Positions 26,712 to 35,753 of a stretch of 64,000 bases of DNA are shown here, piece after piece (the stretch's first letter is position 1; each line of letters opens with the position of its first letter). The position numbers and the translations under genes were made by a program. Origin of the DNA: Fontivita pretiosa (lineage in GTDB: Bacteria > Planctomycetota > Phycisphaerae > Tepidisphaerales > Tepidisphaeraceae); contig NZ_CP191258.1 of the NCBI RefSeq assembly GCF_050410795.1, forward strand, positions 682,001 to 746,000, read 5' to 3'. The notes beneath the pieces were generated by a model. It saw only the letters and a program-made list of their open reading frames with translations, made no database searches and was not told where the DNA came from.

Positions 26712-29700
26712 ATGTCGCACCGCAGGAGCCGCACCGCTGCCATCGAACCGCTGGAGCACCGCCGTCTGCTTGCTGTCACCCCCGTCGGCTCTCAGCCGCT
26801 GGGAGCGCTGAGTGGCAAGATCATCTACACCGTCGGCGGGCACGGGTACACCGCCGCCAATAGCACCAACGGGCTGTGGTCCACGCAGCGGCCATTCCTC
26901 AACTCCATGGTCGAGGATTTCGGCAATCAGGATCAGTTCACGCAGTTCGTGTACTACGCCTGGAATGCCGGCGCGACAATCGTGCCCTTGCGTCCGGTGG
27001 GGTATCAGCCCAATGAGGTGGTGCTGGACAACACCTCGCCGGGCGTGACGTTCAGCGGGGGCTGGGCCGAGGGCGGCGCCACCGGCCCGGGGACGACGGT
27101 CACCTTCTTCAGCCTCTCCGGCCCGAACGTGGCGTCGCGCTATCGCTTCGCCAACGCCTCGCCAACCGAAACCGCCGTCGCGCGATACACGCCGAACCTG
27201 CCGCAGGCCGGGTTCTATCCCGTCTACGCATGGACCCCCGATGGCGGCAACCGCCTGACCGATCAGACCTACCGCATCGTGCACACCGGCGGGGCAACCG
27301 AAGTCAAGGTGAACCACCAGCGCGTCGGCCGGGGATGGGTCTATCTGGGCACCTATTACTTCAACGCCGGCAGCGGCGGGTATGTCGAGATCAGCAACAA
27401 GACCTCCGGCTCGGGCAGCGTCGCCGTGGCCGATGCCATCCGTTTTGGCAACGGCATGGGCGATATCGACCGCGGCGGCGGGGTCTCCGGGCACACTCGC
27501 GAGGACGAGGCGGCGCTGTACTGGATCCAGAAGCAGGCCGAGAACACGTATGTTTCCGTCAATCAAAGCCCCTTCGCCCCGGTGGATCCGAGCGTTTACC
27601 GAGGCAGCAATTCCACCGATGCCAATGCCAATGTCGGCGCCCCGCCGCGGTGGGCCGCCTACATGAACCGCGCCGAGTCCGGTCCGGCAACCGATCGGCT
27701 GTTTCTCAGCTTCCACTCCAACGCAGGCGGCGGACGCGGAACCGTCGGGCTGTACAACGGCAACAATGACCCGGCCACCAGAACCCCCCACCAGTACGAA
27801 TGGGCGCTATACGTGGCCAGGGAAGTCAACAACGACCTGGTGGCGCTCAGCCCGCAACTGGAGTTTGCCTGGTTCAATCGCAGCAGCGACGCCAGCCTCA
27901 CCTTTGACGCCAGCATCGAGTATGGCGAGATCAACAACACGATCATCAACGACGAGTTCGATGCCACCATCGTGGAGGTGGCTTTTCACGATGATGCAAC
28001 CGATGCGGCACTGCTGCGAGATCCGAAGGTGCGGATGTGGGTAGGTCGCGCCGCCGTGCAGGCTGCGGTCAGGTATTTCAATCAGTTCGCGGGAACCACG
28101 CTGAACTTCGCGCCCGATGCTCCGGACAATGTTCGCGCCATCACCGCCTCGGATGGCAGCGGCGACGTGACCGTCCGCTGGACACCTCCCGTCGCCTCCG
28201 GACCAACCGGAGACCCGGCCACGGGGTATCTGATCCAGGTTTCCGAGGATGGCTATGGATTTGACGGCGGGGTCGTCGTGGCCGGCGGATCTACCACCAG
28301 CTACACAATCCCCGGCGGCCTGCTGGGCAGCGGCGCGCACTACTTCCGCGTGCTGGCGACCAATGCTGGCGGCGCCTCGCCGCCGTCGGCCGTCGTGGGC
28401 GCCATGCGCAACCCCTTCGGCAGAGCGTCGATCCTCGTGGTCAATGGTTTCGATCGTCTGGATCGCACGCTCAATCCCACACAGACCGCCGCCGTCAGCG
28501 CGGGAGGCTCGCCGGTCACCTTCGAGCGCGTCCGCCCACGCTTCAGCAACAGCTTCGATTACGTGGTGCAGGCCGGGCAGGCCATCGAGTCTTACGACCT
28601 GCCGCTGGGGTTCGACTCCTGCGATAACCAGGCGATCATCAGCGGGGAAGTGAGCCTGGGTGATTACGCGGCGGTGGTGTGGCTCAGCGGCGAGGAATCA
28701 ACCGCCAACGACACCTTCAACGCGACTGAGCAATCCGCCGTCGCCGCCTACGTGAGCAACGGCGGGCGCCTGTTCGTCAGCGGCGCCGAGATCGGATGGG
28801 ATCTGGTCGCCCAGAGCGGCGGAACCTCGTTCTACACCAACACTCTCAAAGCCTCGTATCTGGGCGATGATGCCGGTACCTACAGCGCCAGCGGCGTGGC
28901 CGGCTCCATCTTCCAGGGTATCTCCCTCAGCTTCGACAGCCGGGCGTTTTTGTACGATGTGGAGTTTCCCGATCGGCTTGGCGTGGCGGGCGGATCGACG
29001 CTGGCCCTGCGCTATGTGGGCGGCACGGCAGACGGAGCAGCCATTCAGTGGTCCGGCGCCGGCACGGCCAGAGTGGTCAACATGGGTTTCCCCTTCGAGA
29101 CGATCACCACCGCCGCCAACCGCGACGCCGTCATGCACGCCGTGCTCGACTTTTTCAATCTCACGATCGCGATCCCGGCGCCGGCCACGCCGGACCTGCT
29201 GGCATCCAGCGACACAGGCCTGAGCTTCAGTGACGACCTGACTCGCCTGAACAACGCCACGCCCGGCAGCGTGCTGCAATTCAGCGTCGGCAACACGATT
29301 GCGGGACTGACCGTTTCGCTGTTCGCCGACGGCGTGCTGATCGGCTCGGCAGTTGCCAACGGGTCGAGTACCACGATCACCACCAACGGCAGCTTGCCGC
29401 TGATCGATGGCGTGCGCGCGATCACGGCGCGTCAGGAACTGGCGGGCAATCCACCTTCGGCTTTCTCCCAACCGCTGGCAGTGACGATCGACACCGCGCC
29501 GCCGTCGGCTGTGTCGGCGATGTTTCAATTCCAGACCGACCACGGGCTGCGGTTTGCGTTCGACAGCAGTGTTGGCGTGATGAGCGCATCGGACCTGTCG
29601 CTGGTGAATCTGACGACAATGCAGACGATTCCCACGGCCGCCATCGCCATGACCGCCGAGAGCGCCTCGGCGATGCGTTTCACGTTTCCCGGTCTGCCGG

Positions 29701-30065
29701 CGGGCATCCTGGGCGATGGCAACTACCGCGCCCGCATCGCCGCGGCGGACCTGACGGACCTGGCGGGCAACCCCTTGGCCGCCGACGCCGTGCTCGAGTT
29801 TTTCGTGCTTGGCGGCGATGCCAACCGCGACCGCGCGGTCAATCAACTCGATCTGGAGATCCTCACGATGAACTGGCAGCAGTCGCCGGCCACGTTCAGC
29901 CAGGGAGATTTCAGCTACGACGGTCGGGTTGATTCGCGGGATCTGCTGATTCTGGCTGGGAACTGGCAGAAGGTCTTGTCGGCGCCCGCCGCCGCATCGG
30001 GGCGGCGTGCGCGTCGAGCGCAGGATCTGGAGCTGCGGGCGATCCTGGCACCGGAACTCGGCTGA
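26712..30065 (+). CDS. Large extracellular amidase/golvesin/dockerin-type protein
   Basis: This modular exported protein has 1117 aa. Residues 11-21 (IEPLEHRRLLA) are the planctomycete-type N-terminal surface motif. An N-acetylmuramoyl-L-alanine amidase_3-like domain starts at KIIYTVGGHGY (His44) and resumes with LFLSFHSNAGG (His335) and TIVEVAFHDD (Glu422), the expected zinc and catalytic positions. Between its halves (about 110-250) sits a golvesin-like beta domain (FYPVYAWTPDGGNRLTD; VNHQRVGRGWVYLGTYYF). A fibronectin type III domain (about 470-560), a flavodoxin/amidotransferase-like region (about 570-820), Ig-like domains and C-terminal dockerin-like repeats follow (GDANRDRAVNQLDLEILTMN; GDFSYDGRVDSRDLLILAGN). 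It probably acts on peptidoglycan or polysaccharide outside the cell. Confidence 0.82.
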   Translation: MSHRRSRTAAIEPLEHRRLLAVTPVGSQPLGALSGKIIYTVGGHGYTAANSTNGLWSTQRPFLNSMVEDFGNQDQFTQFVYYAWNAGATIVPLRPVGYQPNEVVLDNTSPGVTFSGGWAEGGATGPGTTVTFFSLSGPNVASRYRFANASPTETAVARYTPNLPQAGFYPVYAWTPDGGNRLTDQTYRIVHTGGATEVKVNHQRVGRGWVYLGTYYFNAGSGGYVEISNKTSGSGSVAVADAIRFGNGMGDIDRGGGVSGHTREDEAALYWIQKQAENTYVSVNQSPFAPVDPSVYRGSNSTDANANVGAPPRWAAYMNRAESGPATDRLFLSFHSNAGGGRGTVGLYNGNNDPATRTPHQYEWALYVAREVNNDLVALSPQLEFAWFNRSSDASLTFDASIEYGEINNTIINDEFDATIVEVAFHDDATDAALLRDPKVRMWVGRAAVQAAVRYFNQFAGTTLNFAPDAPDNVRAITASDGSGDVTVRWTPPVASGPTGDPATGYLIQVSEDGYGFDGGVVVAGGSTTSYTIPGGLLGSGAHYFRVLATNAGGASPPSAVVGAMRNPFGRASILVVNGFDRLDRTLNPTQTAAVSAGGSPVTFERVRPRFSNSFDYVVQAGQAIESYDLPLGFDSCDNQAIISGEVSLGDYAAVVWLSGEESTANDTFNATEQSAVAAYVSNGGRLFVSGAEIGWDLVAQSGGTSFYTNTLKASYLGDDAGTYSASGVAGSIFQGISLSFDSRAFLYDVEFPDRLGVAGGSTLALRYVGGTADGAAIQWSGAGTARVVNMGFPFETITTAANRDAVMHAVLDFFNLTIAIPAPATPDLLASSDTGLSFSDDLTRLNNATPGSVLQFSVGNTIAGLTVSLFADGVLIGSAVANGSSTTITTNGSLPLIDGVRAITARQELAGNPPSAFSQPLAVTIDTAPPSAVSAMFQFQTDHGLRFAFDSSVGVMSASDLSLVNLTTMQTIPTAAIAMTAESASAMRFTFPGLPAGILGDGNYRARIAAADLTDLAGNPLAADAVLEFFVLGGDANRDRAVNQLDLEILTMNWQQSPATFSQGDFSYDGRVDSRDLLILAGNWQKVLSAPAAASGRRARRAQDLELRAILAPELG

Positions 30066-30145
30066 GCCTGCGGCGATGGCGCGGTTGGGCACTGGGCAGC
30101 GCCGGTCGGGTTGCAGTCGGGTTGACCAATTCTGCCGGATTTGTG

Positions 30146-30174
30146 TTGCATTGCGGATTGGTGAAGGTTATCGT
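30146..30174 (+). promoter_or_regulatory. Candidate sigma70-like promoter
   Basis: TTGCAT (30146-30151) and TATCGT (30169-30174) are separated by 17 bp, about 90 bp upstream of the PEP-CTERM gene start at 30266. The spacing is ideal and the box matches are moderate. Confidence 0.45.
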
Positions 30175-30265
30175 TTACCTGTTGTGAAAGCGTCGCGGGC
30201 GCTGCCCGCGTTCATGTCCAACGGCCATTCGCCAGTGGAGTCTGGCGTATTTGGTGGAGGGAGAA

Positions 30266-30946
30266 ATGCGACCCATCTTTCGCACGGCAGCGCTGGCTGC
30301 CGCACTGTTTGGCATTTCCCAAGCGGCGTCAGCACAATCGGTTACGTTCGACTTCGAGGACGGCACCGACCAGGGCTTCGGGCACAAGTTCGGCAGCGGC
30401 GATGCCTCGGAAACCTTCCCGGTAGTCAGCATCGGCGGGAGCATGCGCATGGCCGTGCTGCGCGACGGCGACTTCCAGGAAGCCGAACGCATCGCCGGCG
30501 CGGACGGCTCGCCATTTTATCTGGCGATGAAAGCAGCCGCGGCAGATGAAGCCAACTACTTCATCAGCTACGACTACTACATCGACACCTCCGCCTTCGG
30601 ATCCGGCGCGGGAACCTTCCTGCAACTGGGAACCTACGTCAACACCGGCAGCGGCTACTACGCCCAGGACTTCCCCGGTGCTGGCAAGGATGTGGAGCTC
30701 AGCGGCACCGATCTGGCCAGCGGCGGCGTCTTCTCCGGAACCGTCACCGAGAGCTTCGCCGCCAAAGGCTATGACATGCCCGCCGCGGACACGTTCTTCC
30801 GGCTGGGGTTGATCATCAATGGCGACGGCGCGAATCAGGTGGTGCATTTCGACAACATTCGCGTGTTCCCCGAGCCGGCGTCGCTGGCGCTGGTGAGCCT
30901 CGCGGTGCTGCCGATACTCCGCCGTCGGCGCAGTCGCAGCGCGTAG
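30266..30946 (+). CDS. PEP-CTERM sorting domain protein
   Basis: This 226 aa exported protein starts at an ATG preceded by GGAGGGAG, and the signal peptide MRPIFRTAALAAALFGISQA ends ASA. The middle is a beta-sandwich resembling carbohydrate-binding or choice-of-anchor domains (VTFDFEDGTDQGFGHKFGSG; ANYFISYDYYIDTSAFGSG). The C-terminus is the PEP-CTERM tripartite signal: FPEPASLALV, a hydrophobic helix, and RRRRSRS. Its function is unknown. Co-occurrence of a second PEP-CTERM protein at 0.5-2.6 kb implies that the genome encodes an exosortase, which is not in this window. Confidence 0.85.
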   Translation: MRPIFRTAALAAALFGISQAASAQSVTFDFEDGTDQGFGHKFGSGDASETFPVVSIGGSMRMAVLRDGDFQEAERIAGADGSPFYLAMKAAAADEANYFISYDYYIDTSAFGSGAGTFLQLGTYVNTGSGYYAQDFPGAGKDVELSGTDLASGGVFSGTVTESFAAKGYDMPAADTFFRLGLIINGDGANQVVHFDNIRVFPEPASLALVSLAVLPILRRRRSRSA

Positions 30947-31046
30947 CCGTCGCCCCAGTGCTGACGTGCCACAATCCGCCCGGATCGGTCGCACCTGCCC
31001 CGGCTTGCGGTAGGGCAATCGCATCCCTACCATCTTGCCGGTGACT

Positions 31047-33095
31047 ATGCGGTTGCCTCGTCTGGTTGCACTGTTGCTGCCGATGGTTTGTCTGCTGCCG
31101 GCCGGCGGGGAACTGGTGCGCGCTCAGAGCCTGTTCGACCCCGCGCGTCATATGCGGGTGGCCGAGGTCAAATCCGGCATGAAGGGGTATGGCCTGACCG
31201 TCTTCCAGGGCACGCAGATCGAGCGATTCGACGTCGAAGTCATCGAGGTTCTGCACAACTTCAATCCCAAGTATGACGTGATCCTCATCCGCTGCCTGGG
31301 CGATCGCCTGAAGCACACCGGTGCGATCGCCGGCATGAGCGGGTCTCCGATCTATCTGATCGACTCCAGCGGTCGTGAGCGGCTGGCCGGGGCGTTCGCC
31401 TATGGCTGGTCGCTGATGAAGGATCCGCTGGCCGGAGTGCAGCCGATCGAGTACATGCTGGAGGTTGGCTCGACGCTGCGTCCGGAACCGGCGGCGACAC
31501 AGCAGTCCGGGCCGTTCCGGGCAGAATCGGGCCAGCCCTCGCGGCAAACCAGCGGCGCGGCGCCGCTGTGCAGGTATGACCCGCTTAACCCGCCGCTGAA
31601 ACTTGCCGGTTTTGGCGGTGCGGGGCACGGCAACACCGCCGCGTCGGCATTGACCGGCGGGCAGGTCGTCCCACAGCTTCAGCCGCTGGCCACTCCGCTG
31701 ATGACCGCCGGGCTTTCCCCAAGGCTGATGGAACAGTTCGCGCCGCTGTTTGGGCAGTTTGGGCTGGTGCCGTTGCAGGCTGGCGGCGGGATCAGCGGTG
31801 GATCCAACGCCCCGGGCACGCAACCCGCCGCCGAACTCGTCCCCGGCGCGGTTCTGGCCGCCCCGCTGCTCACTGGCGACGTCGAGCTGACAGCCATCGG
31901 CACGTGCACCGACGTGATTGGCGAGCGGGTCTTCGGGTTCGGGCATCCGTTCAACAACGAAGGTCCAATCACGCTGCCGATGGGCTCAGGCAAAATCAAC
32001 GCCGTGATCACCAGCATCGCCCAAAGCTTCAAGTTGGGCGCGATGACGGCGCTTCGGGGAACCCTGATCGCCGATCAGGCGGTCGGTGTTGCCGGGCGAC
32101 TCGGTAAAAGCCCGGCAACCATCCCGATCGATCTGCGGGTAGTCTACGCCGACGGCACGATGGATGTGTCATACCACTTCGACTGCGCCGCCCACCCGCG
32201 TCTGACACCGCTGCTCAGCGGCGTCGCCATCGCCGCAACGCTTGCCGGACGACGCGACCTGCCGCAGTACCACACCGTCGACTACGACCTGCGGCTGGAA
32301 TTCGCCAACGACCAGGTCGTCGAAGTGAAGAATGTCGCGGTGAACTCGGCGGCGGCGATGATCTTCTTCGGCGTCACCGGGCCTGTCGTCTTCGCCTGCG
32401 AAAACCCCTTCGAGAGAGTCATGCTTCGCAAGCTCACCGGAACCATCCGCGTTACGCCCGAAGCACACCAGGCCGACATCCTTTCCGTCATGCTGCCCAA
32501 AAAGCGGTACCGTCCGGGTGAAGTGGTCAAGGGGTTCGTGCGATACCGTCCGTTTCGGGCCGGCGAAGCGATTCTCCCGATCGAGTTGCCGCTTCCGCAT
32601 GATCTGCGTGACGGAACTTACCAGCTCAGCGTAGCCGATCAGCAGACGTACCTGCAGCAGGAGCAGATGACCCGCCCGTTCCGATTCACTGCCGAAAGCA
32701 TCGACGATGTTTTCGCGGTTCTCAAAGACGTCAGCTCCGTGCGTCAGGATGCTCTGTACGTGCGGCTGCTGCGGCAGGCGGACGGCGTGGCCGTCGGACG
32801 CGCCGCCATGCCTCTGCTGCCCGGGTCGCGACGTCAGGTCCTGCTCGATGCCGGACGCAGCAATGTCACCCCCTTCGTCAGCTCCGTCGTGAAGGTGATC
32901 CCGACGCAGACGGTGATGAACGGGTCGGCGGATTTCGAGATTACCATCGAGGCTGAACAGAAGGTTGAGGTCGGCGGCCAGCCCAAGGCGTCGCCCGCGA
33001 AGCCGGAGAAGCCCGAGTCGCCCGCGCCGGCGGAAAACAGGCCCAGGCAGCCCTCCAAGCCCGCCGCCGAGGCGGGTGAAGACGCGACGCAGTGA
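31047..33095 (+). CDS. SpoIVB-type peptidase S55 domain protein
   Basis: This protein has 682 aa from the ATG at 31047 (MRLPRLVALLLPMVCLLPAG signal). Residues about 30-150 and 260-400 carry the S55 features: VKSGMKGYGLTVFQGTQIER, then AGMSGSPIYLIDS with the likely catalytic Ser of GMSGSPIY, and FGFGHPFNNEGPITLPM. S55 peptidases include SpoIVB, which cleaves in sigma-factor signalling in Bacillus; planctomycetes have many such exported proteins of unknown target. The C-terminal third is beta-rich, with a Pro/Ala/Lys-rich end. It overlaps the region just before the propeller gene, so the two may be co-transcribed. Confidence 0.82.
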   Translation: MRLPRLVALLLPMVCLLPAGGELVRAQSLFDPARHMRVAEVKSGMKGYGLTVFQGTQIERFDVEVIEVLHNFNPKYDVILIRCLGDRLKHTGAIAGMSGSPIYLIDSSGRERLAGAFAYGWSLMKDPLAGVQPIEYMLEVGSTLRPEPAATQQSGPFRAESGQPSRQTSGAAPLCRYDPLNPPLKLAGFGGAGHGNTAASALTGGQVVPQLQPLATPLMTAGLSPRLMEQFAPLFGQFGLVPLQAGGGISGGSNAPGTQPAAELVPGAVLAAPLLTGDVELTAIGTCTDVIGERVFGFGHPFNNEGPITLPMGSGKINAVITSIAQSFKLGAMTALRGTLIADQAVGVAGRLGKSPATIPIDLRVVYADGTMDVSYHFDCAAHPRLTPLLSGVAIAATLAGRRDLPQYHTVDYDLRLEFANDQVVEVKNVAVNSAAAMIFFGVTGPVVFACENPFERVMLRKLTGTIRVTPEAHQADILSVMLPKKRYRPGEVVKGFVRYRPFRAGEAILPIELPLPHDLRDGTYQLSVADQQTYLQQEQMTRPFRFTAESIDDVFAVLKDVSSVRQDALYVRLLRQADGVAVGRAAMPLLPGSRRQVLLDAGRSNVTPFVSSVVKVIPTQTVMNGSADFEITIEAEQKVEVGGQPKASPAKPEKPESPAPAENRPRQPSKPAAEAGEDATQ

Positions 33096-33157
33096 TCCAG
33101 ATTCGAGCTACAAGGCGGCCTGGTCGTTCGATGCCCTTGAGTGCACCTGGAGATGTC

Positions 33158-35500
33158 ATGCGATCGGTTGCGACCTTAATCACGGTGTTGACATACCTGC
33201 TGCTGGCCGGCCCGGCGTGGGCGGTGAAGACCTCGTATTGGACACATACGACCGAGTCGGACTTCAAGCAGGGCAGTTTCGACCGGGTGGTGGCAACCAA
33301 CCTGGGGGATTTGAAGCTGTCGCGCGAGGTCAAGTCGCTGCTGGGGCAGGATGCGCGAGTCAGCGCGGTTTACGCGCTGGCCCAGGCGCCGGACGGCACC
33401 GTCTACGCCGGCACCGGGCCGGAGGGGATTCTGCTGGCCATTAAAGACGACAAAGTCACCACCATCGCCGACCTGGGCCAATCGGTTCACATCTTCAGCC
33501 TGCTGGTCGAGCCGGATGGAGCGCTGTTGATTGGCACTGGTGGAGAAAACGGCCAGGTGCTGCGCCTTGCCAGGCCCGGAAGCAAAAACGAGCCGGCCTG
33601 CATCTTCTCCAGCGACGATGTGCAGTACGTCTGGGCCATGGCGCGTGTGTCGGACGGAAGCATCTATCTGGCGACGGGCCCGAACGGGCTGCTGTTTCGA
33701 ATCAATCCGGATGGCTCGCACAAGGTTCTGTTCGACAGCGATGAAAACAACCTGTTGTGCCTGCTGTGGGACGGGGCTGACACGCTGTACGTGGGGACCG
33801 ATCCCAACGGGCTGGTGTATCGAGTCAATCGCAGCACGGGGCAGGCGTTTGTGCTGTACGATGCGCCCGAGAGCGAGATCAGCGCGCTGGCGCGTGATGC
33901 GGGAGGGAATCTTTACGTTGCAACGGCCCAGTCCATAGCAGCCGAGGCTGCTGAAAGTGAAGGGGTGGCCGAGCAGCGCGGTCGCCCGGAGCGCGAGAGC
34001 CGCGCGGCGCCGATTCCCTCGGAGCGTCCGCCTGCGCCCAAGCCGCCGGAAGTGCCCGGCCCGGCGCCGGGCGAGCCTCTGCCCATTCCCAAGGACACCA
34101 TCAGCAAGCCGATGTCGCTGCTGATCCTGACGGCAGAGGATGCGCCTGCCACCGAATCGCTGGAAACCGGCCCCACTACCGGCGAAGCACCCTTCGGCAT
34201 GGGCGAAGAAGGACCGGGCGCGAAGGTCGTCACGCCCCCACCACAGCAGGAAGTGCCTGCCAACGGCAACGCGATCTACCGCATCGACTCCGATGGCTTT
34301 GTGACCGAGATCTTCCGTCAGCCGGTGGTCGTGTTTTCCATGATCGAGCAAAACGGCACACTGCTGGTCGGCACCGGAAACGACGGCAACATCTATCAGG
34401 TCAATCCTGTCGCCGAAGAGACGCTCGTGTTGGCCAGGGTCGATCCCAGGCAGGTCATGTGCCTGCTGCCGGTGAAGGATGGTCGGGTCTTCATGGGGAT
34501 GGCCAACACCGGCGAGGTGGCGGCGTTGGGCTCCGGGTATGCGGCACGGGGCACCTACACCAGTCCGGTGCTGGATGCGACACAGATCAGCCGCTTCGGC
34601 AAGATGCACTTGCGGGGCACGTTGCCTCAGGGAGCGGGGCTGACAATCGCCACGCGTTGCGGCAACGTCGAAGAGTCCAGCGATCCGGGCTGGTCGCCGT
34701 GGTCCGAACCGATCACCGCCGCCGAGTTCGTGCAGATCCCCTCGCCACCGGCCCGATTCCTTCAGTATCGCCTGACACTCAGCAGCACCGACGGCGGCCG
34801 CGACACACCGGTTGTCGAGGAGGTGAGCGTCGCTTATCAGGTGCCCAATCTGGCGCCGCAGATCAAGTCGGTCAGGGTCGAACCGCCCGGCGGGGCTGAA
34901 GCGACACCACATCATCCCGACGAGAGCGAAGATGTTGCGGCCAACAGCAGGCTCACGATCACCTGGGAAGCCACCGACCCAAACGAGGATGTGCTGGAAT
35001 ACCGGCTGTATTTCCGGCAGGGCAACCGCGGCCCATGGATTCTGCTGAAGGACAAGCTCAAGGACCCGACGTACGAATGGGAAACGCGCACGGTGGGCGA
35101 CGGGCGCTATGAGATCAAGGTCGAGGCGTCGGATGCATCGGCCAATCCTGTCGGACAGGGCCGCAGCTCATCGCGCATCAGCGATCCGGTGATCGTGGAC
35201 AACACGCCGCCGCTGATCGGCGACGCGAACATCGTGGCCAGCGGCGCCGACGCCAAACTCAGCCTGAAGGTTGTGGACCGCAGCACCACCGTGGCCAGGC
35301 TGGAGTACGCCTTGGATGGCTCCAGCGACTGGCAGACGGTGTTGCCTTCGGATAACATCGCTGACGCGCCGGAGGAGCGTTACGAGTTCACGGTGAAGGG
35401 TCTTTCGGCCGGGGCGCACCAGATTGCCATTCGCGCCACCGACGCCCGGGGCAATCGCGCCTACGAGGCGTTGAGTGTCACGATCGACCGGCAGCCGTAA
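33158..35500 (+). CDS. Exported beta-propeller protein
   Basis: This protein has 780 aa from the ATG giving MRSVATLITVLTYLLLAGPA (signal peptide); an upstream in-frame start at 33092 would bury the signal. Repeated blade motifs fill residues about 60-300 and 390-480: YALAQAPDGTVYAGTGPEG, MARVSDGSIYLATGPNG, LLWDGADTLYVGTDPNG and IEQNGTLLVGTGNDG, like WD40/NHL-type propellers. A Pro/Glu-rich linker (about 290-380) splits the propeller. The C-terminal half has beta-sandwich domains (TITWEATDPNEDVLEYRLYF resembling fibronectin type III). It may be a scaffold for the upstream S55 peptidase; this is inference from adjacency. No enzyme motif is seen. Confidence 0.78.
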   Translation: MRSVATLITVLTYLLLAGPAWAVKTSYWTHTTESDFKQGSFDRVVATNLGDLKLSREVKSLLGQDARVSAVYALAQAPDGTVYAGTGPEGILLAIKDDKVTTIADLGQSVHIFSLLVEPDGALLIGTGGENGQVLRLARPGSKNEPACIFSSDDVQYVWAMARVSDGSIYLATGPNGLLFRINPDGSHKVLFDSDENNLLCLLWDGADTLYVGTDPNGLVYRVNRSTGQAFVLYDAPESEISALARDAGGNLYVATAQSIAAEAAESEGVAEQRGRPERESRAAPIPSERPPAPKPPEVPGPAPGEPLPIPKDTISKPMSLLILTAEDAPATESLETGPTTGEAPFGMGEEGPGAKVVTPPPQQEVPANGNAIYRIDSDGFVTEIFRQPVVVFSMIEQNGTLLVGTGNDGNIYQVNPVAEETLVLARVDPRQVMCLLPVKDGRVFMGMANTGEVAALGSGYAARGTYTSPVLDATQISRFGKMHLRGTLPQGAGLTIATRCGNVEESSDPGWSPWSEPITAAEFVQIPSPPARFLQYRLTLSSTDGGRDTPVVEEVSVAYQVPNLAPQIKSVRVEPPGGAEATPHHPDESEDVAANSRLTITWEATDPNEDVLEYRLYFRQGNRGPWILLKDKLKDPTYEWETRTVGDGRYEIKVEASDASANPVGQGRSSSRISDPVIVDNTPPLIGDANIVASGADAKLSLKVVDRSTTVARLEYALDGSSDWQTVLPSDNIADAPEERYEFTVKGLSAGAHQIAIRATDARGNRAYEALSVTIDRQP

Positions 35501-35570
35501 CTCGCCCGCGGCAGGAGTTGCGTTTTCCCAGAGCCGATTGGAATCTGTTTGACGGGAGGAATCAGACGCG

Positions 35571-35705
35571 ATGCATTATCCACACAAGACCAGCAAGGTG
35601 AAACGGGCCCGCAAAATCGGTTTTCGCGTCCGTATGCGAACGAAAAAGGGCCGGCAGATGATCAACCGCAAGCGCCGCGCGGGGCGCAGAGTGCAGGTGG
35701 TCTGA
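35571..35705 (+). CDS. rpmH: 50S ribosomal protein L34
   Basis: This 44 aa protein is very basic and begins MHYPHKTSKVKRARKIGFRV, followed by RMRTKKGRQMINRKR and ending GRRVQVV. The core G-F-R-x-R-M-x-T-K-x-G-R-x-x-I-x-x-R-R is the invariant L34 signature. GGGAGGA lies about 10 nt upstream. L34 is a structural protein of the large ribosomal subunit bound to 23S rRNA. It is usually followed by rnpA near dnaA; here neither is adjacent, and the next gene is convergent and unrelated. Confidence 0.93.
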   Translation: MHYPHKTSKVKRARKIGFRVRMRTKKGRQMINRKRRAGRRVQVV

Positions 35706-35715
35706 AACCGGGGTT

Positions 35716-35741
35716 GAAGGATGAACCGCGCTTCATCCTTC
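35716..35741. terminator. Hairpin between convergent rpmH and kinase-like gene
   Basis: GAAGGATGAA (35716-35725) and TTCATCCTTC (35732-35741) form a perfect 10-bp stem with a 6-nt loop, 11 bp after the rpmH stop and 12 bp before the end of the minus-strand gene. The position suits a bidirectional terminator. The following bases (TGCATTCATTC) are T-rich but not a pure T run. Confidence 0.65.
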
Positions 35742-35753
35742 TGCATTCATTCA

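Noticed and set aside
30146..30162. TTGCGGATTGGTG resembling the start of the minus-strand CRISPR repeat
   Set aside because: Only about 12 of 14 bases match, with no neighbouring repeat or array. Chance similarity is more likely; it coincides with a plausible promoter.
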